Below, piece after piece: positions 6,176 through 7,712 of a DNA stretch of 7,712 nucleotides. Each line of letters opens with the position of its first letter. Position 1 is the stretch's first letter. Origin of the DNA: Mageeibacillus sp. UBA1046 (GTDB taxonomy: Bacteria > Bacillota > Clostridia > Saccharofermentanales > DTU023); assembly GCA_002316595.1 (NCBI GenBank), contig DCDV01000004.1, forward strand, positions 323,913 through 331,624, in the 5' to 3' direction. The position numbers and the translations under genes are program-made. The notes under the pieces are model-generated. The model saw only the letters and a program-made list of their open reading frames with translations. It did no database searches and was not told the DNA's origin.

Positions 6176-6235
6176 CTATACAGGAATAAGTACTATGGTC
6201 GAAATTTTGCATAAATCAAGCCCGGTTTTGGACAT
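6176..6235 (-). CDS. Possible 19-residue leader peptide upstream of radC
   Basis: ATG at 6235 opens a 19-codon frame (MSKTGLDLCKISTIVLIPV) ending in a TAG that abuts the AGGAGG of radC. It has its own GGAGG about ten bases upstream. Its start region repeats that of radC: both contain ATATGTCCAAAA after a GGAGG-type site, so this may be a duplicated initiation region rather than a functional peptide. If translated, its stop would place a ribosome over the radC ribosome binding site, allowing coupling. No known peptide is recognised. Confidence 0.3.
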   Translation of the reverse strand: MSKTGLDLCKISTIVLIPV

Positions 6236-6246
6236 ATTTATACCTG

Positions 6247-6263
6247 CCTCCGAATAAGGGAGG
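6247..6263 (-). promoter_or_regulatory. Small GC hairpin over the leader-ORF ribosome binding site
   Basis: On the minus strand CCTCC (6263-6259), loop CTTATTC, then GGAGG (6251-6247) form a 5-bp GC-rich stem. The second arm is the ribosome binding site of the 19-codon ORF. It is short and may be chance, but it repeats the layout seen more strongly at 217-247. Confidence 0.3.
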
Positions 6264-6283
6264 AGATTTGATACTAAATTTTC

Positions 6284-6370
6284 AGAAGATTTTAGCCGGC
6301 TGCTGCTGCTTTCCAGAAGATTTTCCGGCGGCTGCTGCTTTATGGGAGATTTTAGCCGGCTGCTGCTTCT
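6284..6370. repeat. Three imperfect ~30-bp tandem repeats reaching into the holA 3' end
   Basis: Read on the plus strand, the core AGATTTT followed by a GCCGGC-like and (TGC)n segment occurs at 6287, 6318 and 6347, with periods of 31 and 29 bases. The copy at 6347 includes the holA stop codon and codes for the terminal EAAAG; the other two lie downstream in noncoding DNA. The outer copies share AGCCGGCT and differ from the middle one, which has CCGGCGGC. This suggests serial duplication of the holA gene end. Confidence 0.8.
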
Positions 6371-7407
6371 ATGAGGAGCAGTTCCAGGCCCATAAGATCA
6401 TTGATTTGACCTTGTTTGATACGCATATCCGTTTGAAACATCAATTCGTAAATCTCAGCCAGTCTGTGGGTTTTAAACCTCTGAGCCTGCATCCTCAGTT
6501 TGCGGGCGATAAAGGGTCTAAGATTCATTTTTGATATCAGTTTCTGACTGTCAGGCTCAGTGGCTGCCGCAAGTAATTGCCTTATATGACGATAGAGCAT
6601 GAAAAGTATCAACTGGACAGGTTCTTTCCTGATTAGCAGAGTATCTAATACACGCAGTGCTTTTTCCGCATCACCTGCTGAGATTGCGTCCGTTAAATCA
6701 AAAATACTGCTGCGATTATCAGGACGGCAGACCAGCTCAACCAGATCCAGATTGATACTTTTCTCCCCGCTCCAGCCTAAATATAGGAATAATTTATCCA
6801 GTTCTCCTCTGATCGCTCTCATTTGTCCGTCACAGCGCTCGATCAGACTAGTCGCTGCTTTGGTCTCAATCTGAATTCCCTGACCGGCACAGCCGGACTT
6901 TACCCAGGTCAGCAGTGTCCCGCTGTCTTGCAGACCGATCTCAGCTCGTACACCTCCGGCCTTCTCCAGAGCGGAAAGCAGGCTTTTCTGAGAAAGATTA
7001 GACTTCGTTTCTTGAAAGACGAGCACAACATCTTTTGGAAAGGCTTCCAGCAATTCCTTGATCTGTACTCTGTTGTCATCAATTTGAGCCTTCACCGCTC
7101 CTTTTGCAGAAATGAAAAGATCAGTGTTTTTAAGAATTATAATTTTTCGGGGCGATAAAAAGGGCAGAGTTCGGATTTCCTGCTCCACCTTGCCGGTGTC
7201 CAGGTTTTGCGGCTGATGAGCGACATCTATCTGCACCAGATCTAAATCAGCAGATCCGGGCACAATAACAGCCTTAATCAAGCTCTGCGTTATCTGCCTG
7301 ATCAGCCAGTCCTCTTCTCCGGAAAGCAGATAGACAGGGCGGATGATACCGCTGCTGATTTCTTTGCTCAGTGCTGAATAATCCATGTGCTTTTTTTGTC
7401 CCGCCAT
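6352..7407 (-). CDS. holA: DNA polymerase III subunit delta
   Basis: A 351-residue cytoplasmic protein close to the usual family length of about 340. Delta is the clamp-loader subunit that opens the beta sliding clamp. The N-terminal block PVYLLSGEEDWLIRQ matches the family's start, where a degenerate AAA+ fold follows. Also typical are LPFLSPRKIIILKN, the middle helices around LIERCDGQMRAIRGELDKLFLY and the three-helix C-terminal collar region with DMRIKQGQINDLMGLELLLI. ATG at 7407 has AGGATT upstream at good spacing and gives a 40-nt overlap with comEC; the ATG at 7386 lacks a clear site. The comEC-holA order is usual in Firmicutes. The C-terminus EAAAG is unusual in being part of a tandem repeat that continues beyond the stop, so the last residues may be a recent addition. 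Confidence 0.93.
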   Translation of the reverse strand: MAGQKKHMDYSALSKEISSGIIRPVYLLSGEEDWLIRQITQSLIKAVIVPGSADLDLVQIDVAHQPQNLDTGKVEQEIRTLPFLSPRKIIILKNTDLFISAKGAVKAQIDDNRVQIKELLEAFPKDVVLVFQETKSNLSQKSLLSALEKAGGVRAEIGLQDSGTLLTWVKSGCAGQGIQIETKAATSLIERCDGQMRAIRGELDKLFLYLGWSGEKSINLDLVELVCRPDNRSSIFDLTDAISAGDAEKALRVLDTLLIRKEPVQLILFMLYRHIRQLLAAATEPDSQKLISKMNLRPFIARKLRMQAQRFKTHRLAEIYELMFQTDMRIKQGQINDLMGLELLLIEAAAG

Positions 7408-7712
7408 GTGCTAATCCTAACCTTTTTCTCCTCTACTTGCAATCTGACCGCACCCTTCTCATCAGTGCGCAAAACCTCCTGACAACCGGCTTTTTCAAGT
7501 CTGGTCAGAGTGTCTTCGGCAGGGTGGCCGAAGCGATTATAGCCTGTAGATATGATCGCTATCTGCGGTTTCACCTGGGCGAGAAAACTATCACTGCTGG
7601 CATATTTAGATCCATGGTGAGACACCTTTAACACCTGTGCTTTTAAGTTTTCTTGATGTTCACGGACTAAATAATCCTCAATTTCCAAGGTAGCATCGGC
7701 CGTAAAAAGCAA
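7368..7712 (-). CDS. comEC: C-terminal part of competence protein ComEC (5' end off the right edge)
   Basis: The last 114 codons of a gene entering from the right. It enters in open frame at the window edge, so the first codon (TTG) is internal and not a start. Recognisable blocks belong to the metallo-beta-lactamase-like domain at the C-terminus of ComEC/Rec2: FTADATLE, then VLKVSHHGSKYASS, IAIISTGYNRFGHP and LRTDEKGAVRL. In ComEC the membrane part forms the channel for single-stranded DNA during transformation, and this domain is thought to act on the incoming DNA. The adjacent holA, overlapping by 40 nt, is the usual downstream neighbour and supports the call. A stand-alone ComEC-like hydrolase would show the same C-terminus and cannot be excluded from this piece. 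Confidence 0.85.
   Translation of the reverse strand: MLFTADATLEIEDYLVREHQENLKAQVLKVSHHGSKYASSDSFLAQVKPQIAIISTGYNRFGHPAEDTLTRLEKAGCQEVLRTDEKGAVRLQVEEKKVRISTWRDKKSTWIIQH

Noticed and set aside
6190..6220. Promoter for radC (TTGATT, 16 bases, CATAGT)
   Set aside because: Both boxes match only four of six and it lies inside the small ORF; too weak to list.
6283..6373. Short CRISPR-like array
   Set aside because: The units are contiguous and imperfect with no spacers, and one copy is coding for holA.
6268..6534. Plus-strand ORF with repeated AGCC and AAAA stretches
   Set aside because: It is simply the translated antisense of the tandem repeats and the holA 3' end.

Overview
The window looks like a chromosomal stretch of a low-to-mid-GC Gram-positive bacterium, most probably a Clostridia-type Firmicute. 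The grounds are gene content and order (comEC end, holA, radC, mreC, mreD, a class B PBP, an MgsA-family gene), strong AGGAGG-type ribosome binding sites, and use of TTG starts. Every gene I can support lies on the minus strand, so the biological order runs from right to left. No mobile element, CRISPR array, tRNA or rRNA is visible.

Right part (7712 to 5468): the C-terminal metallo-beta-lactamase part of ComEC overlaps holA (DNA polymerase III delta). After holA comes a short intergenic stretch holding imperfect ~30-bp tandem repeats that begin inside the holA 3' end, and a 19-codon ORF with its own ribosome binding site. Then comes radC (JAMM/MPN-fold RadC family).

Middle part (5467 to 1560): a promoter with an extended -10 precedes mreC, mreD and mrdA (PBP2-type transpeptidase). 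These overlap by 4 and 8 nt and so look translationally coupled: an elongation cell-wall module. mreB, which commonly lies between radC and mreC, is absent here, as are the minCDE and rodA genes that often follow in Clostridia. A weak intrinsic terminator ends the unit.

Left part (1556 to 1): a good sigma-70-type promoter drives a two-gene unit. The first gene belongs to the methylglyoxal synthase family but has lost the recognisable catalytic and phosphate-binding motifs. The second, 18 nt later, is a glyoxalase-II-like metallo-beta-lactamase hydrolase with intact metal ligands. After a 230-nt noncoding stretch with two perfect or near-perfect 11-bp hairpins, the 5' end of a further minus-strand gene starts at 211 and runs off the left edge. 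Its N-terminus resembles TadE-like pseudopilins.

The two most interesting observations are the apparent MgsA pseudoenzyme next to a glyoxalase-like hydrolase, and the 11-bp hairpin that completely buries the ribosome binding site of the left-edge gene. The remaining observations are smaller: tandem duplications at two gene ends, a duplicated initiation region before radC, and missing synteny partners. All functional statements come from reading motifs by eye; no database search was run.
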